10,879 nt of DNA from Candidatus Pollutiaquabacter sp. (GTDB lineage: Bacteria > Bacteroidota > Bacteroidia > AKYH767-A > 2013-40CM-41-45): NCBI GenBank assembly GCA_903854075.1, contig CAINVI010000160.1, positions 1 through 10,879 of the forward strand. The letters run 5' to 3'. Shown one piece after another: positions 1-6,469 of the stretch (positions are counted from its first letter, which is position 1; every line of letters begins with the position of its first letter). A model generated the notes under the pieces. The model did not search any database, was not told where the DNA came from, and saw only the letters and a list, made by a program, of their open reading frames with translations. The translations under genes and the position numbers were made by a program.

Positions 1-147
1 GAAAAAGTAGCGTTTAAACCCAATCCCGGCCCTCAGACAGAGTTTTTGGCCGCTTCTGAAAAAGAAGTACTATACGGAGGAGCAAGAGGCGGAGGCAAGT
101 CATACGCCATGCTTATCGATCCGCTACGCTATTTCTCCAACGGTAAT
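1..147 (+). other. Phage terminase large subunit-like segment (N-terminal ATPase start)
   Basis: The translation contains NPGPQTEFLAASEKEVLYGG followed by ARGGGKSYAMLIDPLRYF. A PQTEFL-type adenine-binding region just before a glycine-rich Walker A (GARGGGKS, bases 79-102) and then a D-P-x-R-Y motif is characteristic of the packaging ATPase (large terminase) of tailed phages. That protein powers DNA translocation into the prohead. Only this first part is present: the Walker B, the coupling motif and the nuclease domain are missing. The segment runs directly into oxidoreductase sequence at a YFSNGN stretch. It is either a stray phage sequence joined during assembly or a prophage remnant. Confidence 0.6.
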
Positions 148-420
148 GCTCATCTTCCTAAAGAATACTTGGAAGTTTTTAGTCGCGGTTCTGTGGCCGT
201 GTTGGATGATTTCAAGACCTTGACGGTGTACGGTAAATCCTTGCAGAAGGAATCGCAACGACAAGATAAAGGACATGCGGCCGGCGTTCAGGCGTTTCTT
301 GCCGCCATACGTGTTGGCGGACCATCTCCGGTGCCGTTCGATGAAATTGATCTGGTCACGCGTGCTACGTTTGCTGTTCTAGAATCCATTGCGCTAAAAG
401 GTGCAGCCGTAAAATTATAA
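1..420 (+). CDS. C-terminal end of bi-domain oxidoreductase, fused in frame to a phage terminase-like N-terminus (partial, chimeric)
   Basis: The frame is open from base 1 to a TAA at 418-420, so the start lies outside the window. Codons ~50-139 (HLPKEYLEVF, then VAVLDDFKTLTVYG, RQDKGHAA, FLAAIRVGGPSPVPFDE, and TRATFAVLESIA near the end) match the C-terminus of the fused zinc-alcohol-dehydrogenase/Gfo-Idh-MocA oxidoreductases of Bacteroidota surface-polysaccharide loci. Those enzymes are thought to make NAD(P)-dependent changes to nucleotide sugars or related substrates. The Rossmann and dehydrogenase domains that should precede this part are absent. In their place, codons 1-45 read as the start of a phage terminase large subunit. 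The join is at about 130-147. The next gene begins 60 bp downstream on the same strand, consistent with a co-transcribed polysaccharide cluster. The oxidoreductase identity is from remembered family sequences and fairly secure; whether the fusion is real is doubtful. Confidence 0.75.
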   Translation, partial: EKVAFKPNPGPQTEFLAASEKEVLYGGARGGGKSYAMLIDPLRYFSNGNAHLPKEYLEVFSRGSVAVLDDFKTLTVYGKSLQKESQRQDKGHAAGVQAFLAAIRVGGPSPVPFDEIDLVTRATFAVLESIALKGAAVKL

Positions 421-480
421 TGTCGTATTTTCCATCTGCATGAATAACCTTCGGTACAATTCGCTTTTTCCTCTTCGTTC

Positions 481-1638
481 ATGCAGCCGCTCGATCGCCT
501 GATTCGTCATTTGGAGTCGGAAGGATTTCGTGGCTATGATCCCTACGATATCCTCAACAGTCCTTTTCCGTTCCGTGCCTTCGGGACCTACGGAGCGGCC
601 ATCGCTACACAACTGCACAAGCGCAATCCGATTAACCTTCGTCCGCTACTCGGCATTAAAAAAGAGTACAACCCGAAAGGACTGGGATTGCTGCTCTACG
701 CATACTCGGGCTTGCAGCAACTGCGCCCACACATCGATTACGAGCAGCAACTCACCCGGTTATTCCAATTAATCAGTGAACGTATAACAGCCGGTTATAG
801 CGGCGCTTGCTGGGGCTACCATTTTGCCTGGGCAAGTCCCGGTAAATTCCTGCCTCCGTTTGCGCCCAGTGGCGTGGTCACCGCATTTGTCGCCAAAGGC
901 CTCTATGCCTATTATCAGCTCACGGGCCATCCGGAAGCAAAAAAACTGCTCATTAGTGCAGGTGATTTCATCGACCGTGACCTGGCTGTTACTACAACCG
1001 CCGAAGGATCGTGTATCAGTTATACGCCTTTCCAACAGGATTGTTGTTACAATGCCAGTTTGCTGGCGGCCGAAACGTTGGCCATGGTTTATGCTATAAA
1101 CGGCAATGAAGCGTTTCGTACCAAGGCAATCGATGCCGTACGGTTTGTGATTCACAGGCAGCACTCCGACGGACGATGGAATTACTCCCTCGACGAAAAA
1201 TCAGGTGCTGAGCGAAAGCAGGTCGATTTTCACCAGGGATATGTCCTGGATTCCATAAATGCCATTGAACAACTTACCGGCTCATCGATACCCGGCGCCG
1301 GAGATGCTGTGCGTAAAGGACTTGAATTTTACCGGTCACAACAGTTTACGGCGGAAGGACAAAGTCTGTGGCGCTATCCGAAACGCTTTCCGGTCGACAT
1401 TCATAATCAGGCCCAGGGCATCATCACCTTTTCTAAACAGCGAAAGCTTAACCCCGACTATACGGTGTTTGCCGCAAAAATCGCCGATTGGACATTGTAT
1501 TCTATGTTTGATCAGAAAAAGGGTTATTTCTATTATCGAAAATATCCGTTCTTCACCAATAGAATCCCTTTTGTGCGCTGGTCCAACGCCTGGATGCTGG
1601 TAGCCCTGGTAGAACTGGCGATGCGAAAGGATTCTTGA
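481..1638 (+). CDS. (Alpha/alpha)-toroid protein of polysaccharide loci, possible glycan-active enzyme
   Basis: This 385-residue protein has no signal peptide or membrane helix, so it is probably cytoplasmic. I recognise the family from Bacteroidota and other polysaccharide clusters, where it is usually called hypothetical or misnamed delta-aminolevulinic acid dehydratase. Conserved-looking blocks are GYDPYDILNSPFPF (18-31), KRNPINLRPLLGIKKEYNPK (47-66), CWGYHFAWASP (110-120), SYTPFQQDCCYNASLLAAE (180-198), DGRWNYSLDEKSGAERKQVD (230-249), VDIHNQAQGIITFSK (305-319) and a final RWSNAWMLVALVEL. Paired helices alternating with Trp/Tyr/His-rich loops suggest a six-hairpin toroid like that of glycoside hydrolases and polysaccharide lyases. 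The catalytic activity is unknown. The start is the first ATG after an in-frame TAA at 445-447; there is no Shine-Dalgarno sequence, as is common in Bacteroidota. The next gene follows after 49 bp, so an operon is likely. Confidence 0.8.
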   Translation: MQPLDRLIRHLESEGFRGYDPYDILNSPFPFRAFGTYGAAIATQLHKRNPINLRPLLGIKKEYNPKGLGLLLYAYSGLQQLRPHIDYEQQLTRLFQLISERITAGYSGACWGYHFAWASPGKFLPPFAPSGVVTAFVAKGLYAYYQLTGHPEAKKLLISAGDFIDRDLAVTTTAEGSCISYTPFQQDCCYNASLLAAETLAMVYAINGNEAFRTKAIDAVRFVIHRQHSDGRWNYSLDEKSGAERKQVDFHQGYVLDSINAIEQLTGSSIPGAGDAVRKGLEFYRSQQFTAEGQSLWRYPKRFPVDIHNQAQGIITFSKQRKLNPDYTVFAAKIADWTLYSMFDQKKGYFYYRKYPFFTNRIPFVRWSNAWMLVALVELAMRKDS

Positions 1639-1687
1639 TTGAAGAGTATTTTCCGATTATCCTATATATAGTATACGACCTGACACT

Positions 1688-2734
1688 ATGCGGTTTTTAT
1701 TCTACCTCGGACACCCCGCGCATTTTCATTTGTTCCGAATCGTAATCGGGAAGCTCAAGGCGGCGGGTCATGAAGTTTGTATACTGATTAAGAAAAAGGA
1801 TATCCTGGAAGACCTGGTGAAACGGCAGGGCTGGGCGTATACGAATATCAACCCGGAAGGACGGGCAGATCATAAACTTTCAATCGCCTGGAAATTACTC
1901 AAACGAGATTTCGAACTGTATAGGCACGTACGATCATTCCGGCCGGATGTAATGGCCGGCACTTCTGCCGAAATTACTCATGTCGGAAGACTGACGGGAA
2001 TACCGTCTTATGTCTTCAACGAAGACGATGCCGAGGTGGTACCGCTATTTGCCAGATTAGCGTATCCATGGGCAACGCACATTGTTGCTCCTGATTCCTG
2101 TTCGGTCGGTAAATGGACGAGTAAGAAAATCAGTTACCACGGTTACCACGAGTTGGCTTATTTGCATCCAGCCCATTTTACCCCGGATAGTTCCCGAATT
2201 CCGGAACTTGATCCTCAGCATCCGTTTTTTATTCTTCGCTTTGCCAGTCTGACCGCTCACCATGATACAGGCCGTGGTGGTATCACGCGTGACATTGCAC
2301 AACAGTTAGTCGATGCGCTCCGGCCACACGGTAGGATTTTCATTACGGCAGAGCGTCCGCTGGAACCTGAATTTGAACAGTACCGGATTAAGATTGATCC
2401 GTTGAACATACACCATGCGCTGGCTTTTGCTACATTATATATAGGCGATAGTCAGACCATGGCCGCGGAAGCTGCGGTGCTGGGGACTCCCTCGATTCGC
2501 TTTAATGATTTTGTGGGGGAGATCAGCTATTTGCGGGACCTTGAAGAATATGGACTTTCTTACGGAATCAGGGCTTCGGAGGAGGAGCGCCTGATGACAA
2601 CGGTTAAGCAATTACTCCGCGACATCCCCGGCGCAACAGCTGCTGCGAAATCTGCACGTGAGCGCCTTTTATCCGATAAAATCGATTGCGCGGATTTTTT
2701 CACCCGACTACTGACTTCCGTCGTTCAACGATAA
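1688..2734 (+). CDS. DUF354 family GT-B-like protein (putative glycosyltransferase or epimerase-like)
   Basis: This 348-residue protein is close to the usual DUF354 length. It opens with the Rossmann-like segment FLFYLGHPAHFHLFRIVIGK (3-22), typical of the family, whose fold resembles MurG and UDP-GlcNAc 2-epimerase. Further landmarks are RPDVMAGTSAEITHVG (85-100), an acidic PSYVFNEDDAEVVP stretch (106-119), YHGYHELAYLHP (150-161), and the nucleotide-sugar-site-like GDSQTMAAEAAVLGTPSIR (253-271). Its exact donor and acceptor cannot be read from the sequence. It has no transmembrane segment and probably works on the cytoplasmic face of the membrane during glycan assembly. It starts at an ATG 49 bp after the toroid gene with no ribosome-binding purine run. 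The following 380-bp gap suggests the next gene is expressed at least partly on its own. Confidence 0.82.
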   Translation: MRFLFYLGHPAHFHLFRIVIGKLKAAGHEVCILIKKKDILEDLVKRQGWAYTNINPEGRADHKLSIAWKLLKRDFELYRHVRSFRPDVMAGTSAEITHVGRLTGIPSYVFNEDDAEVVPLFARLAYPWATHIVAPDSCSVGKWTSKKISYHGYHELAYLHPAHFTPDSSRIPELDPQHPFFILRFASLTAHHDTGRGGITRDIAQQLVDALRPHGRIFITAERPLEPEFEQYRIKIDPLNIHHALAFATLYIGDSQTMAAEAAVLGTPSIRFNDFVGEISYLRDLEEYGLSYGIRASEEERLMTTVKQLLRDIPGATAAAKSARERLLSDKIDCADFFTRLLTSVVQR

Positions 2735-2849
2735 CCGTTCCAAAAGTTAGGGGTACACTGCAATTGATTGCCCACCCAAAATGGCGAAGCGGTTCTTGCT
2801 GGAGGTATCCGTAAAACCCGCTACTGTAGAGGATTTTCGCTAAAATAAA

Positions 2850-2879
2850 TTTGCTTTTTTATTCGTAGTCCTTATATTG
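2850..2879 (+). promoter_or_regulatory. Candidate Bacteroidota housekeeping promoter
   Basis: TTTG at 2850-2853 is followed after 19 bp by TATATTG at 2873-2879. This is close to the Bacteroidota sigma-A pattern of a TTTG -33 element and a TAnnTTTG -7 element with 19-21 bp between them; one T is missing in the -7 box. Transcription would begin at about 2885-2890, ahead of the structured region that precedes the sugar transferase. Confidence 0.4.
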
Positions 2880-2887
2880 CATATGCG

Positions 2888-3064
2888 AACAAAGGAGACA
2901 AAATCTTACGTTTTTTTTCGGCTTAACATGAAGCACACACTCTTGCAGCCGGGAGTAAACCAGAAGAATCTGTCAACTTCTTACACTTCGGAAACCGTTA
3001 CTTGCTGTACTGCGATAAAAGAACAGCATCAACAGTAACGCGTGCGGTCATAGTGACCGCTTTT
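2888..3064 (+). ncRNA. Putative structured leader RNA or small RNA
   Basis: A transcript from the promoter candidate would be about 175 nt long up to the terminator-like hairpin. It contains a weak stem (AGAAG 2962-2966 with CTTCT 2977-2981). It also contains a strong bulged stem: CGTTACT 2996-3002 pairs with AGTAACG 3034-3040, continued by TGCTGT 3003-3008 with ACAGCA 3023-3028, with TCAAC bulged on the 3' side. The hairpin at 3044-3060 follows directly. I recognise no known riboswitch core. It could be an attenuating leader of the sugar transferase gene or a separate sRNA; the boundaries are estimates. Confidence 0.3.
3044..3064 (+). terminator. Terminator-like hairpin, possible attenuator
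   Basis: GCGGTCA (3044-3050) and TGACCGC (3054-3060) form a perfect 7-bp GC-rich stem with a 3-nt loop, followed immediately by TTTT. The U tract is short, so termination may be partial. It lies only about 50 bp before the ATG at 3115, so readthrough would be needed for transcripts that start upstream. Confidence 0.45.
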
Positions 3065-3114
3065 GTCGGGTCGTTGTAAAACGATCAGACCTAATTAGTG
3101 TGGTGCTGCTTGTC

Positions 3115-4284
3115 ATGGGTAAACAAAACAACAAGAACAGTAACAACCGTCGAATGCAATTGCGTTTCAGGAATGAAACAGCTGTGCAGGGTAGTGCTGC
3201 TTTATCATCCCCTCTTCAGCGTCCTGCTAAAAAACGACGTTTCGTTCCGCGACCACATCTGGAAAAGATTGGCGGCATGGAGCGCCCTGTGCGTGATTTC
3301 CTGCAGCGATTTATTGATTTGTCGGCCCGAAATACGTTCGTCTTACGTACCTCTATCGTGGAAAGCATTAGTGGGTTTTCTATACGCCCCGCTGCTGTGG
3401 TCAATCTGAAACGCATGAATGATGTCCGTGCATTGAATCGGTTTCTTTCGGAGGTCAATCATCAACTGGAAGATAACGGCACCTTTGTGGTTTGTCTGGA
3501 GACAAAATATTTCCGTAAGAAACGTATTCTTAACAACTATCCCGTTGGATTGAATTATGGATTGTTACTCACCGATTATCTGGTCAAACGTGTTTTGCCC
3601 AAATTGCCGGTAAGCTCCAGGGTGTTGCGTATGGTCTACGGCGATCGCGATAAAGCCATGTCGAAGACGGAAGCGCTCGGACGATTGTACGCTGCGGGTT
3701 TCGAAGTGGTCGATAAAAAATTCATCAACGGCCTACTGTATCTCGTCACCCGCAAGGTGAAGGCGCCACTCTTTGATTACGAGAAAAACTACGGACCGAT
3801 ATTTTGTATGCGTCGCAGCGGAAAGAACGGGAAAGTCATCCGTGTTTATAAGCTGCGCACCATGCACGCGTATTCGGAATTCATACAGCAGTATGTGTAC
3901 GAACAGAACAGCCTGGCGGATGGCGGAAAACTGAAAAACGATTTTCGTGTCTCCACGCTAGGACGAATCGTCCGCAAATACTGGTTGGATGAATTGCCGA
4001 TGGTATGGAACCTTTTTCGAGGGGATTTGAAGCTGGTAGGTGTTCGCCCATTGTCATCACAATACTTGTCGCTCTACAGTGATGAGCTAAAAATGAAGCG
4101 AAACGCACATAAGCCCGGACTCGTTCCTCCATTTTATGCGGACATGCCCAAGACGATCGATGAGATTCAGGCCTCTGAATTGCGGTACCTTGAAGCACAC
4201 GAGAAGAGTCCGTTCCTCACAGATCTGCGCTACTTCATGAAAGCGACCTGGAATATCCTGGTCAAGCGGGCCCGTTCTAAGTAA
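3115..4284 (+). CDS. Polyprenyl-phosphate sugar-phosphate transferase with N-terminal methyltransferase-like domain
   Basis: The C-terminal half is a bacterial sugar transferase of the WcaJ/PglC class, which moves a sugar-1-phosphate from a UDP-sugar to undecaprenyl phosphate and so starts repeat-unit synthesis. Landmarks counted from the ATG at 3115 are RVYKLRTM (243-250), DFRVSTLGRIVRKYWLDELP (276-295, with the catalytic Asp-Glu pair in LDELP), LFRGDLKLVGVRPLS (300-314) and KPGLVPPFYADMPKT (333-347). The N-terminal half (IRPAAVVNLKRMNDVRALNR and a GRLYAAGFEVVDKKFINGLL block) resembles the soluble domain attached to many Bacteroidota homologues, with no obvious run of transmembrane helices. 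The start is uncertain. The frame opens with GTG at 3100, the first ATG is 3115, and ATG 3277 is close to where I expect family similarity to begin; residues 1-54 are basic and low in complexity. No Shine-Dalgarno sequence decides between them. Confidence 0.85.
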   Translation: MGKQNNKNSNNRRMQLRFRNETAVQGSAALSSPLQRPAKKRRFVPRPHLEKIGGMERPVRDFLQRFIDLSARNTFVLRTSIVESISGFSIRPAAVVNLKRMNDVRALNRFLSEVNHQLEDNGTFVVCLETKYFRKKRILNNYPVGLNYGLLLTDYLVKRVLPKLPVSSRVLRMVYGDRDKAMSKTEALGRLYAAGFEVVDKKFINGLLYLVTRKVKAPLFDYEKNYGPIFCMRRSGKNGKVIRVYKLRTMHAYSEFIQQYVYEQNSLADGGKLKNDFRVSTLGRIVRKYWLDELPMVWNLFRGDLKLVGVRPLSSQYLSLYSDELKMKRNAHKPGLVPPFYADMPKTIDEIQASELRYLEAHEKSPFLTDLRYFMKATWNILVKRARSK

Positions 4285-4408
4285 ACGGTAGTCTTTCGGC
4301 TCCCATAACTTTTCAATTCCGTACCCGTAGAACAGCCCTACTTATGGCTCGTTCGCGAATTTTGTTCCAATTGTATTCGTGTTCAGGCCCAGCTACCGTG
4401 GTTGAACT

Positions 4409-6016
4409 ATGAAACGAATCCTTGTATTCCTGGTATTATGGATGAACATGGCCGGTGCACAGCACCTGTCCAATGTCGACCTGTACGATTTTCTCGATGA
4501 ACTGGCCGGCAGCGGCGTCATCGAACTTAACAGTGCGGTCAAGCCGTATTCTCGGCAATTCATTATCGACAAGCTCGAAGAGGCACAGCAGCAACAGCCC
4601 TTGCTCAACAATCGCCAGCAGCAACAGCTGGAAAACTATTATCGGTCGTTTGTCCATGTCGTTCCAGCCGACAAACAGCGGGTATCCGGATTGGAGTGGA
4701 TCGGGTATTATTATCGCGACAGTCTTTTTGATTTTCAGGCAAAGCCCATTTTGGGCTATAGCTTCTGGTCCAACGATTCGGACAACTTTTATCGCCGCTG
4801 GAATGGGGTGGAAGTGGCCGGCACGGTCGGGCCCCTGAGTTTCTATGCCAGCTTACGCGATCAGCACGAGAGCAGCCGGCTCACGGGGCCCGACTACCTG
4901 AATCAGTTTCAGACCTCCAATTATAAGCCCGACGCGGATGGTGGTGGCGATTACGACGAGTCTCGCGGAGGTGTGGCGTACCACTGGAAATGGGGGAGTG
5001 TTGGCGTGGCCATGGACCAACTGGCCTGGGGAGACAATTATAATGGGGCCAATATCCTGTCGGGGAGGGCGCCGGTATATCCCGCCCTTAAACTCGACTT
5101 GCAGCCGGTCCGCTGGCTGGACTTTCATTATTTCCATGCCTGGCTGAAGTCCGATGTGATCGACAGTGTCAATATATATAGTAATGGCGCCACGAGCCGT
5201 TATGTGCTCCGGCCGAAATACATGGCGGCAAATCTCTTCACCTTCCGGCCGTTTCCCCGGTTTCTTTTTTCGGTCGGAAACTCCATTGTGTATAGCGACA
5301 ACCGGGTGAATCCGGCCTACCTCATACCGTTTCTCTTTTACAAGTCGGTAGACCGATCGCTGAACGGCTATGCCAACCTGGGCAATCAGCTCGGACAGAA
5401 TTCCCAATTGTTTTTCAATGTATCGAGCCGGAACATCCGCCATGTTCACCTATATGCCAGTTTGTTTATTGATGAGCTGGCACTGGGCGACGCCTTTGAT
5501 AAAGACCGGCAATCGAACTTTATTTCGTTCAAGGCGGGCGGTCGGATCAGTAACCTGTTGGTGGAAAATCTGTTCCTCACGGCGGAGTTTACCATGACCC
5601 GTCCGGTCACCTACCGGCATTACATACCTACAGCAGATTACACCTCCAGCAGCTTCAACCTCGGCCATTACCTGGGCGACAATGCCCGTGAGTTTTTTGT
5701 ATCGGTCGGGTACAAGCCGACCCCAAAATGGTGGATCGAAGGCTCGGTGGTCTTGGCCCAAAAAGGGGAGGAGTACCCGTACACCGGACAGTCCGGAACC
5801 TCGACTTCCGGCAAGGGATTACCTTACCTGGACGAGGTGCTTTGGTCGGCCAGCGACCTTCAGTTGCGGACCCGCTACCAGGTGTTTGTTGGCGGCTGGG
5901 TCTTCGGCGGGGTAGGGTTGACGGACCACGCCGGGGTCATGGATCCGGTCTATTCGCAACCCCTATTCCGAGGCCGGAAAACCACCGTGAACCTTGGCGC
6001 GAATATCGGTTTCTAG
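4409..6016 (+). CDS. Wzi-like outer-membrane beta-barrel protein of polysaccharide locus
   Basis: The 535-residue product begins with a Sec signal peptide (MKRILVFLVLWMNMAGA, cleavage before Gln18). A helical periplasmic region follows, with YDFLDELAGSGVIELNSAVK (26-45) and a glutamine-rich stretch (60-73). The rest alternates aromatic and polar residues like beta-barrel strands and ends in a terminal Phe (NLGANIGF), the usual barrel-assembly signal. Bacteroidota proteins with this N-terminal motif are commonly placed in the capsule-assembly Wzi group; E. coli Wzi is a shorter (479-residue) outer-membrane lectin that holds capsule at the cell surface. Its place after a sugar transferase supports a role in polysaccharide attachment or export. 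It starts 124 bp after the transferase gene. The Wzi assignment rests on recall and context; outer-membrane barrel is the safer call. Confidence 0.7.
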   Translation: MKRILVFLVLWMNMAGAQHLSNVDLYDFLDELAGSGVIELNSAVKPYSRQFIIDKLEEAQQQQPLLNNRQQQQLENYYRSFVHVVPADKQRVSGLEWIGYYYRDSLFDFQAKPILGYSFWSNDSDNFYRRWNGVEVAGTVGPLSFYASLRDQHESSRLTGPDYLNQFQTSNYKPDADGGGDYDESRGGVAYHWKWGSVGVAMDQLAWGDNYNGANILSGRAPVYPALKLDLQPVRWLDFHYFHAWLKSDVIDSVNIYSNGATSRYVLRPKYMAANLFTFRPFPRFLFSVGNSIVYSDNRVNPAYLIPFLFYKSVDRSLNGYANLGNQLGQNSQLFFNVSSRNIRHVHLYASLFIDELALGDAFDKDRQSNFISFKAGGRISNLLVENLFLTAEFTMTRPVTYRHYIPTADYTSSSFNLGHYLGDNAREFFVSVGYKPTPKWWIEGSVVLAQKGEEYPYTGQSGTSTSGKGLPYLDEVLWSASDLQLRTRYQVFVGGWVFGGVGLTDHAGVMDPVYSQPLFRGRKTTVNLGANIGF

Positions 6017-6041
6017 TTTAGCAGGGCCGACATCAAAAAAT

Positions 6042-6060
6042 TTTGGCACGCTTCTTGATA
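6042..6060 (+). promoter_or_regulatory. Sigma-54-like promoter motif 1
   Basis: TTTGGCACG-CTTC-TTGATA fits the RpoN pattern TGGCACG-N4-TTGC(A/T): GG at -24 and TTG at -12 have the right spacing, with A in place of the C after TTG. It lies 25 bp after the barrel gene stop and has a near copy at 6109-6126, which makes chance less likely. An RpoN site would imply an enhancer-binding activator. It is about 550 bp from the adhesin start. Confidence 0.4.
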
Positions 6061-6108
6061 CAACGATTGTTGAAAGCCGTCACAAGCAGTTCGAATTCCT
6101 GTCTATTT

Positions 6109-6126
6109 TTGGCATACTTTTTGATA
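6109..6126 (+). promoter_or_regulatory. Sigma-54-like promoter motif 2
   Basis: TTGGCATA-CTTT-TTGATA repeats motif 1, including the flanking T run, with 17 of 20 positions identical over TTTTGGCAyrCTTyTTGATA. The spacing between the GG and TTG elements is identical. The two copies are 66 bp apart. A weaker third match, TGGCTTT-N4-TTGTC, sits at 6137-6152. Confidence 0.4.
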
Positions 6127-6440
6127 GATGACAGACTGGCTTTTTGTTTGTCACGACACTGTCTGGGTGTATATACCTACTTTGTAAGATTTACCTGCCG
6201 GTATGTTTTCAGAAAGTACACTTTAACATGTGTTTCTCCCCTTTTCATTCGCCAATCAATTCTGCACGTTGGCCAAAATACAGTAAGATTTTGGGTGATA
6301 TTCGTTGCATCCGCTCTGACTTTTTTTCATCTTGGGGTGATCAAAATCAGCATATTCCACGTTCAAGGTCATGAGTTTTTAACATCCCGTTGATAATTCA
6401 CCCTTGACTGGCCCAACATAAATCCCCAAACTTGTAATAA

Positions 6441-6469
6441 CTCTTTCGAGGAAACCTCCGTAGAAAGAG
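6441..6469 (+). repeat. Imperfect inverted repeat (hairpin) in the adhesin leader
   Basis: CTCTTTC (6441-6447) pairs with GAAAGAG (6463-6469), and inside it GAGG (6448-6451) pairs with CCTC (6455-6458) around an AAA loop. CGTA (6459-6462) bulges on the 3' side. This gives 11 base pairs in total. No T run follows (CCCTTAACC), so it is more likely an RNA structure or protein-binding site than a terminator. Confidence 0.45.

Larger units (their letters stand above)
2735..3099 (+). other. Long non-coding leader upstream of the sugar transferase gene
   Basis: About 365 bp separate the DUF354 gene from the first possible start of the sugar transferase, much more than the other gaps in the cluster. 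The first 115 bp hold no + strand gene that I recognise. The rest holds a Bacteroidota-type promoter candidate (2850-2879), a T-rich stretch at 2911-2918, a 13-bp bulged stem-loop (2996-3040), a 7-bp hairpin followed by TTTT (3044-3064), and a small 5-bp hairpin at 3071-3084. The order of promoter, structured RNA and terminator-like hairpin just before a gene suggests either a regulated leader or a small RNA gene. Confidence 0.5.

Noticed and set aside
769..1164. 131-codon frame on the minus strand inside the toroid gene
   Set aside because: It is fully covered by the conserved toroid coding sequence and has no recognisable features.
1661..1676. TATATATAG-type AT palindromes, also near 2434, 5171 and 7961
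   Set aside because: Short AT dinucleotide runs, two of them inside coding sequence. They have no consistent position relative to genes.
2928..3038. 36-codon ORF from ATG 2928, a possible leader peptide ahead of the terminator-like hairpin
   Set aside because: It shows no run of regulatory codons, the purine-rich AAAGGAG is over 30 nt upstream, and it overlaps the strong stem-loop. RNA structure explains the region better.
4352..4359. TTCGCGAA palindrome before the barrel gene
   Set aside because: Eight bases, a single copy and no adjoining promoter element; expected by chance.
4853..5449. 198-codon frame on the minus strand inside the barrel gene
   Set aside because: It lies opposite a well-supported outer-membrane protein and shows no domain. 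It is an antisense shadow of GC-rich third positions.
6228..6374. 48-codon ORF from ATG 6228
   Set aside because: No Shine-Dalgarno sequence, no recognisable motif and no promoter directly ahead. Not supportable as a gene.
6043..6393. 116-codon open frame starting with TTG in the gap before the adhesin
   Set aside because: It starts inside the first sigma-54-like motif, has no ribosome-binding site and no family-like sequence. It is most likely chance in T-rich DNA.
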